Part shown: piece after piece, positions 44,868 to 55,711 of the stretch
Numbering within the stretch: the first letter of the stretch is position 1
Layout: every line of letters begins with the position of its first letter
From: Nonomuraea fuscirosea
GTDB taxonomy: Bacteria; Actinomycetota; Actinomycetes; Streptosporangiales; Streptosporangiaceae
Assembly (NCBI RefSeq): GCF_003001935.1
Contig: NZ_PVNG01000002.1
Coordinates: 372,001-436,000, forward strand
Reading direction: 5' to 3'
DNA length: 64,000 nt
The notes under the pieces: model-generated
Seen by the model: the letters and a program-made list of their open reading frames with translations, nothing else
Told to the model about the DNA's origin: nothing
Database searches by the model: none
Made by a program: the position numbers and the translations under genes

Positions 44868-45794
44868 ATGCCGATATCCCGCCGCTCGTTCGCCGGGCTG
44901 GCGGGGTTCGCCGCCCTGTTCGCCGCCGGGGCCGCCGGGTGCTCGGGCGACGGCGACGGGCAGCGCGAGCTGCGGCTGGCGACGGGACTCGCGGGCGGGC
45001 CCTACGGGGCGCTCGGCGACCGGCTCGCCGAGGAGCTGCGGCGCGGCGGGCTGAGCGTGCGGGTGCTGCCGACCGCCGCCAGTGTGCAGAATCTGACGAT
45101 GATGACCGACGGGCGGGCCGACGTCGGGTTCGCGCTGGCCGACAGCGCCGACGACGCCGTCCGCGTACGGCACCAGCCCGTCTCCGCCCTGGCCAGGATG
45201 TACATGAACTACGTGCACCTGGTCGTCGGCACCGACTCCGAGATCACCGCGGTCGGCGGGCTGGCGGGGCGGGCCGTGTCCATCGGGGTGGAGGGCTCGG
45301 GCACTGCGGTGACCGCGACCCGCGTGCTGGCCGCCGCCCGGCTCCGGCGCCCGCCGCGGATCACCCGGCTGGGGCTGGACGCCTCCATCGGCGCGCTGCG
45401 CGCGGGCCGGGTCGAGGCGTTCTTCTGGTCGGGCGGGGTGCCCACGCCCGCGCTGGCCGAGCTGGCTGGCATCCGGCTGCTGCCGCTGGAGTCGCTGGTG
45501 CCGGTGCTGCGGCGCGAGTTCGGCCCCGTGTACGAGGACGCCACCGTGCCCGCCCGCGCGTACGGCGGACCCAGGGCCGTGCCGACCGTGGGCACGCCCA
45601 GTTACCTGATGTGCCGGACCTCGCTGCCCGACGACCTGGCGTACACGATCACCGAGACCCTCTTCACCGCCCGCGACCGGCTCCAGGCCCCGTCGGCCCC
45701 CGGGGGACGGCTGGACCGGCGCTACGCCATCGGCACCGGGGTCGTGCCGCTGCACGCCGGCGCCGCCCGCTACTACCGCTCGGTCTACGGCTGA
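44868..45794 (+). CDS. TAXI-family TRAP substrate-binding lipoprotein
   Basis: This 308-residue protein has an SRRSF Tat-like motif (R5, R6) and a lipobox AAGC (C25). The mature domain has ATGLAGGPYGALGDRLAEELRR, VQNLTMMTDGRADVGFALADSADDAV and AVSIGVEGSGTAVTATRVL, typical of TAXI solute receptors. No TRAP permease genes are nearby. TACCGT lies exactly 6 bases before ATG 44868 (leaderless). The adjacent two-component system suggests a sensing role; the ligand could be a dicarboxylate or glutamate-like acid (inference). Confidence 0.9.
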   Translation: MPISRRSFAGLAGFAALFAAGAAGCSGDGDGQRELRLATGLAGGPYGALGDRLAEELRRGGLSVRVLPTAASVQNLTMMTDGRADVGFALADSADDAVRVRHQPVSALARMYMNYVHLVVGTDSEITAVGGLAGRAVSIGVEGSGTAVTATRVLAAARLRRPPRITRLGLDASIGALRAGRVEAFFWSGGVPTPALAELAGIRLLPLESLVPVLRREFGPVYEDATVPARAYGGPRAVPTVGTPSYLMCRTSLPDDLAYTITETLFTARDRLQAPSAPGGRLDRRYAIGTGVVPLHAGAARYYRSVYG

Positions 45795-45800
45795 GCGACA

Positions 45801-45836
45801 GCCCGGTCTGAGGGGCAGGCCCGGTCTGAGGGGCAG
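45801..45836. repeat. 18-bp tandem duplication
   Basis: GCCCGGTCTGAGGGGCAG occurs twice back to back (45801-45818 and 45819-45836) between the convergent TAXI and kinase genes. Confidence 0.9.
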
Positions 45837-45882
45837 GCCGGTTCGCGGTTGAGCGGCGGGCAGAATCCGGCCCGGGAGGTGG

Positions 45883-47208
45883 TCACGGGTCGGGGAGGCG
45901 GAGCTCGACCATAAGGCCGTGCGGCTCGGCCGGGAGCAGTTCCAGCGTGGCCCCGCAGGCTCTGGCCAGTTCGGCGGCGATGGCCAGGCCCAGGCCGCTG
46001 CCGGGCACGTTCGCGTGGGCCCCGGACCGCCAGAAGCGAGCCTGTGCCTCCGAGCGTTCCTCCTCGCTCAGCCCGGGCCCGTCGTCGGTCACTCGCAGCA
46101 CGCCGTCGCGCAGGGTGACGGTCACGGTGCCGCCGGCGGGGACGAACTTCTGCGCGTTGTCGAGGGCGATGTCGGCGATCCTGGCCGCCGCCTCGGGAAC
46201 GACCGACATTTCGGGAATGTCGGTGGTCAGCCGGACGTCCTTCGCCGCGTACACCTCCCGCCACACCCCTAGCCGCGGCGCCAGCGCGACCTCCTTGCCC
46301 TCGACCCCCGCGCCCGCCTCCACCCTGGCCAGCACCAGCAGGTCCTCGACCAGCAACGCCAGCCGGTCCAGCTCGGCCATCGCCTCCTCGAACTCGGCCG
46401 TCCCCTCGGCGCGCAGATGCGGCTCCAGGTTCTCCAGCCGCAGGCTCAGCACCGTGAGCGGCGTCCGCAGCTCGTGCGAGGCGTCGGCCACGAACGCCCG
46501 CTGCCGCTCCATCGCGCCGGCGACCGCGTCCGCCATCGCGTTGAAGCGCTCCTCCAGCCGCCGCAGCTCGGACGGGCCCGCCCCCGGATGCGCCCGCGCG
46601 TCCATCCGGCCCTGCGCGATGGCCCGCGTGGTGCGGTCCAGCTCGGTGACCGGACGCAGGATCCAGCGCGCCAGCCGCCTGGCCGCCACCGTCGAGACGC
46701 CCAGCATCAGCAGCGCGCCCAGCGCCAGCGCGGCCCAGACCAGGGTCACCTCCAGGCGGGCCCGGCCGGCGGGAGCCTGCAGCAGCACCACCCCCGACAG
46801 TTGCGCGTCCCGGCCGGCCGGCTCGGCCAGCAGCACCGTGCCGGGGCCGAACGGGCTGATCGTGGGCAGGTCCTCGGTGGTGCGGCCGGACAACGCCAGG
46901 CGCAGGGCGTCGCCGTCGTCGGCGGTGAAGCTGCCGGCGGTCAGCAGGATCGAGCCGTCGCGGTCCCGTACGCGGACGGCGGCGCCGTACAGGTCGGCGT
47001 AGCGGGTGATCTCGGACAGCAGCCCTGTGCGGTCGTCCTCCCGCGCCGCCTGGTCGGCCAGCTCCGCGAAGCGGGTGGCGTCGGCGCGGCGGTCGAGCAG
47101 CAGGCGGTTCGTCCGATGGGAGGCGTAGGCCAGGCCCAGCGGCACCGCCAGCGCCGCCACCAGGAACACGATCAGCGTCGTGAACGTGACCACCAGCCGC
47201 GAGTTCAC
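45883..47208 (-). CDS. Sensor histidine kinase (EnvZ/OmpR class)
   Basis: This 441-residue kinase has two membrane helices (about 8-30 and 153-175) around a ~120-residue sensor domain. HAMP (about 180-232), HisKA with H245 in ASHELRTPL, the N-box around N351, DDGPGLSEEE and GSGLGLAI follow. The GTG start overlaps the response regulator stop (GTGA). The extracytoplasmic domain could receive the TAXI lipoprotein encoded next to it. Confidence 0.95.
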   Translation of the reverse strand: MNSRLVVTFTTLIVFLVAALAVPLGLAYASHRTNRLLLDRRADATRFAELADQAAREDDRTGLLSEITRYADLYGAAVRVRDRDGSILLTAGSFTADDGDALRLALSGRTTEDLPTISPFGPGTVLLAEPAGRDAQLSGVVLLQAPAGRARLEVTLVWAALALGALLMLGVSTVAARRLARWILRPVTELDRTTRAIAQGRMDARAHPGAGPSELRRLEERFNAMADAVAGAMERQRAFVADASHELRTPLTVLSLRLENLEPHLRAEGTAEFEEAMAELDRLALLVEDLLVLARVEAGAGVEGKEVALAPRLGVWREVYAAKDVRLTTDIPEMSVVPEAAARIADIALDNAQKFVPAGGTVTVTLRDGVLRVTDDGPGLSEEERSEAQARFWRSGAHANVPGSGLGLAIAAELARACGATLELLPAEPHGLMVELRLPDP

Positions 47209-47870
47209 GCCGTCGAGCCCAGCCGGTAGCCGGTCCCGCGCAGCGTCTCCACCAGAGCGGGGCGGCCGGTCTTGGAGCGCAGGTTGGCCACGTGCACGTC
47301 GAGCGAGCGGGAGGCCGACAGCAGCGGGTCGCCCCAGATCTCGTCGAGGATCTCCTCCCTGCCGCGCACCACGCCCGGCTCGCGGGCCAGCATCGCCAGC
47401 AGGTCGAACTCGCGCCGGGTCAGCGTCACCGGCTCTCCGGCCACCGTGACCTGCCGGTACTCCAGATCGATGCGGACGTCGCCGACGCTCACCACGTCGT
47501 CGCGCGGCGGGCGCGGGCGGGTGCCGCGCCGGACCACCGCCTCCATGCGTGCCATCAGCTCGACCGTACGGAACGGCTTGACCAGGTAGTCGTCCGCCCC
47601 CGACCGCAGCCCGCGCAGCACCTCGCGCTCCTCGGTGCGGGCCGTGACCACGATCAGCGGCACCGCCGAGACCCGGCGCAGGCGGCGCAGCACGTCGAGC
47701 CCGTCCATGTCCGGCAGGCCCAGGTCCAGCAGGACGAAGTCGGCGCCCCCCGCCAGGCGGAGGGCGTCGACGGCCAGGCCCGCCCTGGTGACCTGGTGGC
47801 CGTGCCGGTCGAGGGCCGTGGTGAGCGCGGACGCGAGCCGATCGTCGTCCTCGACCAGGAGAACTCGCAT
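47205..47870 (-). CDS. OmpR-family response regulator
   Basis: This 221-residue regulator has a receiver with D49 (LLDLGLPD), LVKPF and a C-terminal winged helix (LTRREFDLLAMLAREPG, ending RSKTGRPALVETLRGTGYRLG). It is the first gene of the two-component pair, divergently reading from nothing but 10 bases from the 3' end of the MHS symporter gene on the same strand, so all three could be one transcript. Confidence 0.95.
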   Translation of the reverse strand: MRVLLVEDDDRLASALTTALDRHGHQVTRAGLAVDALRLAGGADFVLLDLGLPDMDGLDVLRRLRRVSAVPLIVVTARTEEREVLRGLRSGADDYLVKPFRTVELMARMEAVVRRGTRPRPPRDDVVSVGDVRIDLEYRQVTVAGEPVTLTRREFDLLAMLAREPGVVRGREEILDEIWGDPLLSASRSLDVHVANLRSKTGRPALVETLRGTGYRLGSTA

Positions 47871-47879
47871 GCCGTCAGG

Positions 47880-49190
47880 TTAGACGCGCGTCGGCACCGA
47901 CTCCGCCGTGGACCGCTCGGCGCGGGAGAGCGCGGCGTCCCTGGTCTCGCGCATGGTGAGGTAGACGATGAGGGAGACGGCGGCGCAGCCGGAGACGTAC
48001 CAGAAGAAGCCGGACTCGATGCCGCTGTCCTTGAACCACAGTGCCACGTACTCGGCGGTGCCGCCGAACAGGGCGTTCGCGATCGCGTACGGGAGCGCGA
48101 CGCCGAGCGCGCGCACGTGCGTCGGGAAGAGCTCGGCCTTGACCACCGCGTTGATCGAGGTGTAGCCGGTGACGATGATCAGGCCGATCAGCGACAGCGC
48201 CAGGCCGCCGCCGAAGCCCTGCACCCCGCCGAGCGCGGTCATCAGCGGCACCGTGCCCACCATCGACCCGATGCCGAATGTGATCAGCAGCGGCCGGCGC
48301 CCGATCCGGTCCGACAGCCCGCCCGCCAGCGGCTGCAGGCACATGAAGATGAACAGCGCGGAGAAGCTCACCAGCGTGGCCGTCTCCTTGGCCAGGCCCG
48401 CCGTGTTCGACAGGTACTTGGTGAGATACGTGGTGTAGGTGTAGTACGCGACCGTGCCGCCCATCGTCAGCGCGATGACCAGCAGCGCCTCCTTCTTGTG
48501 GGCGAGCAACTCCGCGATCGTGCCGCGGCCCCGCGAGGTCTCGCGCTCCTCCTCGTCGTACGCCTCCGTCTCCAGCAGGCTGCGGCGCAGGTAGAACACG
48601 ACCGCGGCGGCCAGCGCGCCGACCACGAACGGGATGCGCCAGCCGTAGGAGCTCAGCGCCTCCTTCGTCATCGTGTTCTGCAGGATGATCTGCAGGCCGA
48701 GGCCGACGAGCTGGCCGGCGGTCATGGAGACGTACTGGAAGCTGGAGGCGAAGCCGCGCCGGCCGCGCGGGGTGGCCTCGGTGAGGTAGGTGGCGCTGGC
48801 CGCGTACTCGCCGCCGACCGACAGGCCCTGGAGCAGACGCGCCACCACCAGCACGAGCGCGCCGAAGTAACCGACCGACTCGTACGTCGGGGCGATGGCG
48901 ATCAGCAGCGCGCTGGCCGACATCAGCGTGACGGTGAGCGTGAGCGCCGCCTTGCGGCCCTTCCTGTCGGCGTAGCGGCCGAGCAGCCAGCCGCCGAGCG
49001 GGCGCATGAAGAAGCCGACGGCGAAGATCGCGGCGGTGTTGAGCAGCTTCGCCGTGTCGTTTCCGTCGGGGAAGAAAGAAGCGGCGAAATAGACGGCGAA
49101 ACTGCTGTAGACGAACCAGTCATACCATTCGACCATGTTGCCGACCGAGCCGCCGAGCACGGCTTTCCACGGCACGCGCGCCTTGCTCAC
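47880..49190 (-). CDS. MHS-family organic acid:H+ symporter (MFS)
   Basis: This 436-residue, 12-helix transporter resembles KgtP/ShiA-type metabolite:proton symporters. The signature N-terminus is GGSVGNMVEWYDWFVYSSFAVYFAASFFP, followed by RPLGGWLLGRYADRKGRK (motif A) and RLLQGLSVGGEYAASATYLTE. GTG 49190 is preceded by GGAGG 7 bases upstream. Substrates of the family are alpha-ketoglutarate, citrate, shikimate or similar acids; which one is not decidable. It lies directly upstream of the two-component genes. Confidence 0.9.
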   Translation of the reverse strand: MSKARVPWKAVLGGSVGNMVEWYDWFVYSSFAVYFAASFFPDGNDTAKLLNTAAIFAVGFFMRPLGGWLLGRYADRKGRKAALTLTVTLMSASALLIAIAPTYESVGYFGALVLVVARLLQGLSVGGEYAASATYLTEATPRGRRGFASSFQYVSMTAGQLVGLGLQIILQNTMTKEALSSYGWRIPFVVGALAAAVVFYLRRSLLETEAYDEEERETSRGRGTIAELLAHKKEALLVIALTMGGTVAYYTYTTYLTKYLSNTAGLAKETATLVSFSALFIFMCLQPLAGGLSDRIGRRPLLITFGIGSMVGTVPLMTALGGVQGFGGGLALSLIGLIIVTGYTSINAVVKAELFPTHVRALGVALPYAIANALFGGTAEYVALWFKDSGIESGFFWYVSGCAAVSLIVYLTMRETRDAALSRAERSTAESVPTRV

Positions 49191-49321
49191 GAAATACCTC
49201 CGGGGGGCCTCTGGGGGGAGTAGCTGCTGGCCAGAGCCTTACGTCAGAAGGATGTTCGGACAAGGGAGCGGGCGTCAGATCTAACGTGCGCTTAACATGG
49301 CGTTCTTACGCGTGCATTACC

Positions 49322-51511
49322 TCAGCGCAACGCTGGGCCGGCGTTCTTCGCCCTTTCCAGCGCCAGGGCGTCCCACCACTGGCCCGCCTCCGGCGCCTCG
49401 ACGCCGCGCTCGGGGTCCTTGCTCCCGCTCGTGCCCCGCCGGCAGCGGCCGTCGGAGGTGCCCGGTCTGGCCACCCAGAGATAGGCGTCCACCAGGTCCT
49501 TGCCCGTGTCCGTCGTCGGCCGCTCGCCGACGCCCCTGCCCGGCGGGTTGCACCAGGTCTGCGGGTCCTCGTAGTGCTTGTCCGGGGCCCATGAGCCGCG
49601 GCCGTTCCTGGAGGTGTCCACGACGAAGTGCGGCATGGAGGCGGGGTCGACGTCGGCGTCCTTCGGGCAGCCGGTCCCCTTCGTCTTCAGGCGCACGGCG
49701 ATGCAGGCGGACAACTCCTCGCCGTACGCGACGCTCTTGTCCGTGGCCGTGTAGGCGGAGGTGTTGACGATGAAGCCGTCGGCCTCGTCCACACCCGCGC
49801 CGATGAGCCGCCCGGCCATCGTCTCGGTACCCGGATAGAGCGCCTGGCCGCCGTCGAGGTAGACGGCCGTGCGCGGGCCGGCCTTCAGGCTCCGTACCGC
49901 CTGGCGCAGGTCGCGGAAGCGCCGGCCGTCGTCGTCGGGCAGCGGGCAGTTCTTCGCGCCGGGCAGCTTGACCAGGCTGGAGGGCTCCAGGACGACCACC
50001 GCCGCGGCAGGTCCGATCTGGCGCGCGATGCCGCTGATCCACTCCTGGTACGCGGCCATGTCGGCGGCGCTCGCCGGGCGGCGGCAGTCGCTGCCGGGCA
50101 TGCGGTTGACCAGGAAGACGGGGACGCCGCCCTCCTGCGCCGCGGCCGTGATCGCGGCGTCCACCTTCGCGCGGACCTCCGGCTCGCCGAGCCGGATGGC
50201 GTAGGGGACCGCGGCGAGTTTCCGCATGAGGGCGGCGTCCCGCGGGCGGTCCTTCTCCCAGAGTTCGGCCTGACGGGAGGCGTTGGGCTCATCGGGGGCG
50301 TAGAACGGCACGTTCTGGGCGGCTCTGAGGGGGTTCTGGCGGGTGGCCGGGGTCTGCCCGGTCGTGGTGCCGGTCGCCTGAGGAGTGCCGGTCGGCTGCG
50401 GGGTGCCGGCGTCCGTCGTGGTTCCGGCGGCCTGGGTGGTGCCGGCGGGCGGCGTGGTCCTGGCGGCCGGGAAGCCCTGCCCGCGCAGAACGAGGGCCGC
50501 CGAGACGCCGGCGACGACCAGCACCACGGCGGTGCCCGCGACCAGAAGCCTGCGCCGCGCCTGCGGGGAGGTGCGGGGCTCGGTGTCGGGGGCCGCGTCG
50601 ACCGGCGGCGGGGCCGCGTCGACCGGCGGCCGGGCCGTGCCGGACGGCGGCGGGGCCGTGCCGGAGGGCGGGGGCGTGGAGGCCGGGGTGGGTTCCTGGC
50701 CGGCGGTGGTGAGGTTGGCGGAGCTCAGCCGGTCCATCAGCTCCTGGGCCGTCGGGCGCCGGCCGGGGTTCTTGGTCAGGGACGCCAGCACCAGCTCGCG
50801 CAGCGGCCCCGACAGGCCGCGCAGCTCAGGCGGCTCGTTGACGATGCGCAGCAGGATCGTCGGGATCGAGCCGGAACCGAACGGCGGCACGCCCCCGGCG
50901 GCGAAGGCGACCGTGCAGCCCCAGGAGAAGATGTCGGAGGCCGGGCCGATGGCGGAGCCCGACACCTGCTCGGGCGACATGTACGACGGCGTCCCCACGA
51001 TCGCGCTGCTCACCTCGGACCCCGCCAGCCGGGCGATCCCGAAGTCGATGACCTTGGGCCCGACCTGCGACAGCAGCACGTTCGACGGCTTGAGATCGCG
51101 GTGCACGACCCCGGCCCCGTGGATGGCGCGCAGGGCCATCGCCATCGCCGCGGCCAGCCCGTCGAGGGCCGAGCCCGTCAGCGGGCCCGAGTCGCGCACG
51201 GCGTCCGCGAGGCTGGGGCCCTCGACGTATTCGGTGACGAGGTAGGCCGTCTCGCCCTCCACCTCGGCGTCCAGCACGGGCGCGGTGCAGAAGCGGGCCA
51301 CCCGCTTGGCCGCGGCCACCTCGCGCGCGAAACGCCGCCTGAAGCCCGCGTCCGCGTCCATCCTGGCGTGGATCAGCTTGACCGCCACCTGGCCGCCGTC
51401 AGGCCCCCGGCCCAGGTAGACGACCCCCATGCCGCCCTCGCCCAGCCGCCCGAGCAGCGCGTACGGCCCTGCCTGCCGCGGATCGTCGTCTCTCAGTGCC
51501 TGCACGGTCAT
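49322..51511 (-). CDS. Ser/Thr protein kinase fused to a GH6 (cellobiohydrolase-fold) domain
   Basis: This 729-residue transmembrane kinase has a kinase domain (about 15-262) with GEGGMG, HRDLKPSN (137-144), DFG (156-158) and SPE. A Pro/Thr-rich linker, one membrane helix (320-343) and a second Thr/Gly/Pro linker follow. Residues about 391-725 match glycoside hydrolase family 6: VPFYAPDEPNASRQA, FLVNRMPGSDC (D475 aligns with the catalytic acid), VVVLEPS (S511 replaces the Asp of the usual EPD), VDTSRNGRGSW (D632) and DAYLWVARPGTSDG. The exterior domain may bind or cleave a beta-glucan and signal inward. ATG 51511 is chosen; a TTG lies 18 bases upstream. Confidence 0.9.
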   Translation of the reverse strand: MTVQALRDDDPRQAGPYALLGRLGEGGMGVVYLGRGPDGGQVAVKLIHARMDADAGFRRRFAREVAAAKRVARFCTAPVLDAEVEGETAYLVTEYVEGPSLADAVRDSGPLTGSALDGLAAAMAMALRAIHGAGVVHRDLKPSNVLLSQVGPKVIDFGIARLAGSEVSSAIVGTPSYMSPEQVSGSAIGPASDIFSWGCTVAFAAGGVPPFGSGSIPTILLRIVNEPPELRGLSGPLRELVLASLTKNPGRRPTAQELMDRLSSANLTTAGQEPTPASTPPPSGTAPPPSGTARPPVDAAPPPVDAAPDTEPRTSPQARRRLLVAGTAVVLVVAGVSAALVLRGQGFPAARTTPPAGTTQAAGTTTDAGTPQPTGTPQATGTTTGQTPATRQNPLRAAQNVPFYAPDEPNASRQAELWEKDRPRDAALMRKLAAVPYAIRLGEPEVRAKVDAAITAAAQEGGVPVFLVNRMPGSDCRRPASAADMAAYQEWISGIARQIGPAAAVVVLEPSSLVKLPGAKNCPLPDDDGRRFRDLRQAVRSLKAGPRTAVYLDGGQALYPGTETMAGRLIGAGVDEADGFIVNTSAYTATDKSVAYGEELSACIAVRLKTKGTGCPKDADVDPASMPHFVVDTSRNGRGSWAPDKHYEDPQTWCNPPGRGVGERPTTDTGKDLVDAYLWVARPGTSDGRCRRGTSGSKDPERGVEAPEAGQWWDALALERAKNAGPALR

Positions 51512-51562
51512 AGGCGGCCAGTTAACCAAGGAGTCAACGGAAGATCCATGCCGTCCGGCCGG

Positions 51563-52600
51563 CTACAGCGACAGCCGCAGGTCGTTCCACTCGTCGAAGA
51601 GCACGAACCCCATGGCCTCGTTGATGGCGAGCATGTGGGCGTTGGAGGTGGCGTTCCAGGTGATGACGCGCTCGATCGCGGGCTCGTGCTCCCGCAGGAG
51701 GAACAGGTTGGCGAGCTTGAGCGCCAGGCCCAGGCGGTGGCCCCGGTGCTCGCGCGACACGGTCGTGTCCCCCTGATCGGCCCAGCCGCCGGTGCGGTCG
51801 GTCGAGACGAAGATGCGGGTGTATCCGGCGGGGGCGCCGTCGCGGTCGCGGCGGGCGATCGTGGTGTAGCAGGTCTCCTCGCCGTCCGGGATGCGTTCCT
51901 CGTAGGCGCGCACGCGGTCGATGCCGTAGTCGATGTCGCCGACGTCGCCGTCGCGCGGGGCGTCGTTCATGCCGGCCATGACCGCCGCGAGGTCGGGCAG
52001 CAGCCCCGGCGTCGCCGGGCCGATCCAGCTCTCCAGGCTGTAGCCCTCGACCTGGGGACACATGGCCCGCAGCGCCGTCCAGTCGGCCGTGCGCAGGTCG
52101 AGCACGTTGCGCGCCCGCACGTGCCCCACCGTCATGCCGCGCGCGCGGGCGAAGGGGGTGCCCGGGCCGGCGACCGGGGTGTCGGTGAGGAGCAGGCTCC
52201 TGCCATGGGCGCGCAGGCGGTCGAGGGCGTGCTCGAAGAGGGCCGAGCCGTGGCCGTGGCCCTGCTGCTCAGGGCGTACGGCGAGGGGGAAGATCCAGGC
52301 CATGTGGGGGTTGTCGGAGGTGGGCAGCGACAGGGCGTAGCCGCCGGCGACCTTGCCGCCGCCGCCGCTGCCGCTGCCGCCGTCGTCCTCGCCGTCGACC
52401 AGCGCCCAGGCCTCGGCCCGGGCGGAGGGCGTGTGCGCGCAGACGTCGCGGTGGAACCGGGCGAGGGACAGCCCGGGCCCGGGGATGCCCGCGGTGGCCG
52501 CCGTGTACGCCGCGTGCAGGCCGGCGACGAGGTCGTCCTCCCGGGGGCGGGTGCCGCCGGCGCCCGGCCGGTCGGGGATGGGAATGGGCTGGATCCGCAT
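51563..52600 (-). CDS. Tandem-GNAT acetyltransferase
   Basis: This 345-residue protein contains two GNAT folds, like mycothiol synthase-type proteins. The first acetyl-CoA loop is VRPEQQGHGHGSALFEHAL and the second VSREHRGHRLGLALKLANL. The C-terminus ERVITWNATSNAHMLAINEAMGF is typical. A Gly/Ser-rich insertion (DGGSGSGGGGK) lies in the first domain. True mycothiol synthase (MshD) is usually ~300 residues and shows other motifs, so I leave the substrate open. ATG 52600 begins MRIQPIPIPDRPG. Confidence 0.82.
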   Translation of the reverse strand: MRIQPIPIPDRPGAGGTRPREDDLVAGLHAAYTAATAGIPGPGLSLARFHRDVCAHTPSARAEAWALVDGEDDGGSGSGGGGKVAGGYALSLPTSDNPHMAWIFPLAVRPEQQGHGHGSALFEHALDRLRAHGRSLLLTDTPVAGPGTPFARARGMTVGHVRARNVLDLRTADWTALRAMCPQVEGYSLESWIGPATPGLLPDLAAVMAGMNDAPRDGDVGDIDYGIDRVRAYEERIPDGEETCYTTIARRDRDGAPAGYTRIFVSTDRTGGWADQGDTTVSREHRGHRLGLALKLANLFLLREHEPAIERVITWNATSNAHMLAINEAMGFVLFDEWNDLRLSL

Positions 52601-52785
52601 GCCCGTAGCCAAACGCACGCGCCTTCGCCAGGGCGAATGGTTTTCCGGGGAACCGTCGTGGCGCGTGGCACTCCACCACCCGCGCACCCGCGGAAGCTCT
52701 CCCCCTCTGGTGCTACCGGCGGCGGTGGTGCTACCCGCGGCGACTCTCCGCCTCTCCTGCCGGCGGCGGCTCTCAGCCCGTGGTT

Positions 52786-53031
52786 CTACTGGCGGTAGTT
52801 CTCCACCTCGCCGGCGGGGCGGGCGGCGGCGCCGTCGGGGTCATCGCCCGCGTTGCGCCTGGCGCGGCGCTGCCTGAGCAGGTCCCAGCACTGGTCGAGG
52901 GCCGTCTCCAGCTCCTTGATGCGTGCGTGTTCCTGGTCCGTGGTCACGTCGCCGGAGCGCAGCTTGTCGCGCAGGTCGTGCTCCTCGGTGACCAGTGCGC
53001 TGATCCTGGTGAGAATTTCGTCGTCCCGCAT
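52786..53031 (-). CDS. DUF2630 family small protein
   Basis: This 81-residue helical protein, DDEILTRISALVTEEHDLRDKLRSGDVTTDQEHARIKELETALDQCWDLLRQRRARR, matches DUF2630, a conserved actinobacterial protein of unknown function. It probably forms a helical hairpin or coiled coil. ATG 53031 has TAGAGT 7 bases upstream, indicating a leaderless transcript. It is divergent from the dimethylargininase gene. Confidence 0.88.
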   Translation of the reverse strand: MRDDEILTRISALVTEEHDLRDKLRSGDVTTDQEHARIKELETALDQCWDLLRQRRARRNAGDDPDGAAARPAGEVENYRQ

Positions 53032-53069
53032 GCCCAAGACTCTAATCACCTCGTGATAGAACACGCCCT

Positions 53070-53816
53070 ATGTCTGGTATCGCGCTGGTAAGAAAGCCCG
53101 GCCCCAGAATCGCCGAAGGAATCGTCACCCATCTGACCAGAGAGCCCGTGGATCACGAGCGGGCCGCCGTCCAGCACGATGCCTACGTGGCGGCGCTGGC
53201 CGCGAACGGATGGCGTCCCGTGTACGTCCCGCCCGCCGACGACCTGCCCGACGCGCCGTTCGTGGAGGACGCGGTGGTGATGTCGGGAAGGCTGGCCGTG
53301 CTGACCAGGCCGGGGGCGCCGGAACGGCGGCCCGAGGTGGAGTCGGTGGCCCGGGCCGTGCGGGAGCTGGGCGTCAAGTCGGTCCGGATCACGCCGCCCG
53401 GCACGCTGGACGGCGGCGACGTGCTCCAGGTTGGCCCCACCGTGTACGTCGGCAGGTCCGCCCGCACCGACGCCGACGGCATCAGGCAGCTGACCGCCCT
53501 CCTGCCCGAGCGCAGCGTCGTGCCCGTGGAGCTGCGCGGCGTGCTGCACCTGAAGTCGGCGGTGACCGCGCTGCCCGACGGGACGCTGATCGGGGACCCG
53601 GACCAGGTGGACCTGCCCGGCCTGCTGGTGCCGGAGGAGCCGGCGGGCGCGCACGTGGTGGTGCTGGGCGAGGACCGGGTGCTGCTGGCCGCGTCAGCCC
53701 CGCAGACCGCCGCAATGCTCGAAAAGCGCGGATTTTTCGTGACGAAGGTGGATATCTCGGAGTACGAGAAGCTGGAAGGCTGCGTGACCTGCCTCAGTGT
53801 CCTGGTCGCCGACTGA
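53070..53816 (+). CDS. ddaH: Dimethylarginine dimethylaminohydrolase
   Basis: This 248-residue enzyme of the guanidino-modifying superfamily hydrolyses methylated arginine to citrulline and methylamines. FVEDAVV and the LDGGDVLQVG motif bind substrate; H160 (LHLKSA) and C241 (GCVTCLS) are the expected catalytic pair. The length is normal. Arginine-deiminase-like relatives are possible, but the size and motifs favour DDAH. A perfect TCTCAG-GAT-CTGAGA inverted repeat (53821-53835) follows the stop. Confidence 0.88.
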   Translation: MSGIALVRKPGPRIAEGIVTHLTREPVDHERAAVQHDAYVAALAANGWRPVYVPPADDLPDAPFVEDAVVMSGRLAVLTRPGAPERRPEVESVARAVRELGVKSVRITPPGTLDGGDVLQVGPTVYVGRSARTDADGIRQLTALLPERSVVPVELRGVLHLKSAVTALPDGTLIGDPDQVDLPGLLVPEEPAGAHVVVLGEDRVLLAASAPQTAAMLEKRGFFVTKVDISEYEKLEGCVTCLSVLVAD

Positions 53817-53820
53817 GCCT

Positions 53821-53835
53821 TCTCAGGATCTGAGA
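53821..53835. promoter_or_regulatory. Short inverted repeat between ddaH and leuA
   Basis: TCTCAG and CTGAGA flank GAT. It lies 30 bases before the -10 box of the leu leader, so it may be an operator, or it may be a weak terminator of ddaH. Confidence 0.35.
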
Positions 53836-53877
53836 TGCTGGACGGTCCACGGCGAGACGTCTGATACCGTTCATGGC

Positions 53878-53903
53878 ATGCTGCGCGGTCTCCTTCTTAG
53901 CTG

Positions 53904-53922
<19 letters not shown>
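53878..53922 (+). CDS. leuA leader peptide (Leu-rich)
   Basis: The frame encodes MLRGLLLSCRGGGL, with five leucines in 14 residues. These include three consecutive Leu codons, CTC CTT CTT; CTT is rare in this genome. TACCGT (53865-53870) lies 7 bases before its ATG, so the leader is translated from a leaderless mRNA. It precedes leuA by 75 bases, as in known actinobacterial leu attenuators. Confidence 0.8.
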
Positions 53923-55704
<1,782 letters not shown>

Positions 55705-55711
55705 CTTCTCG

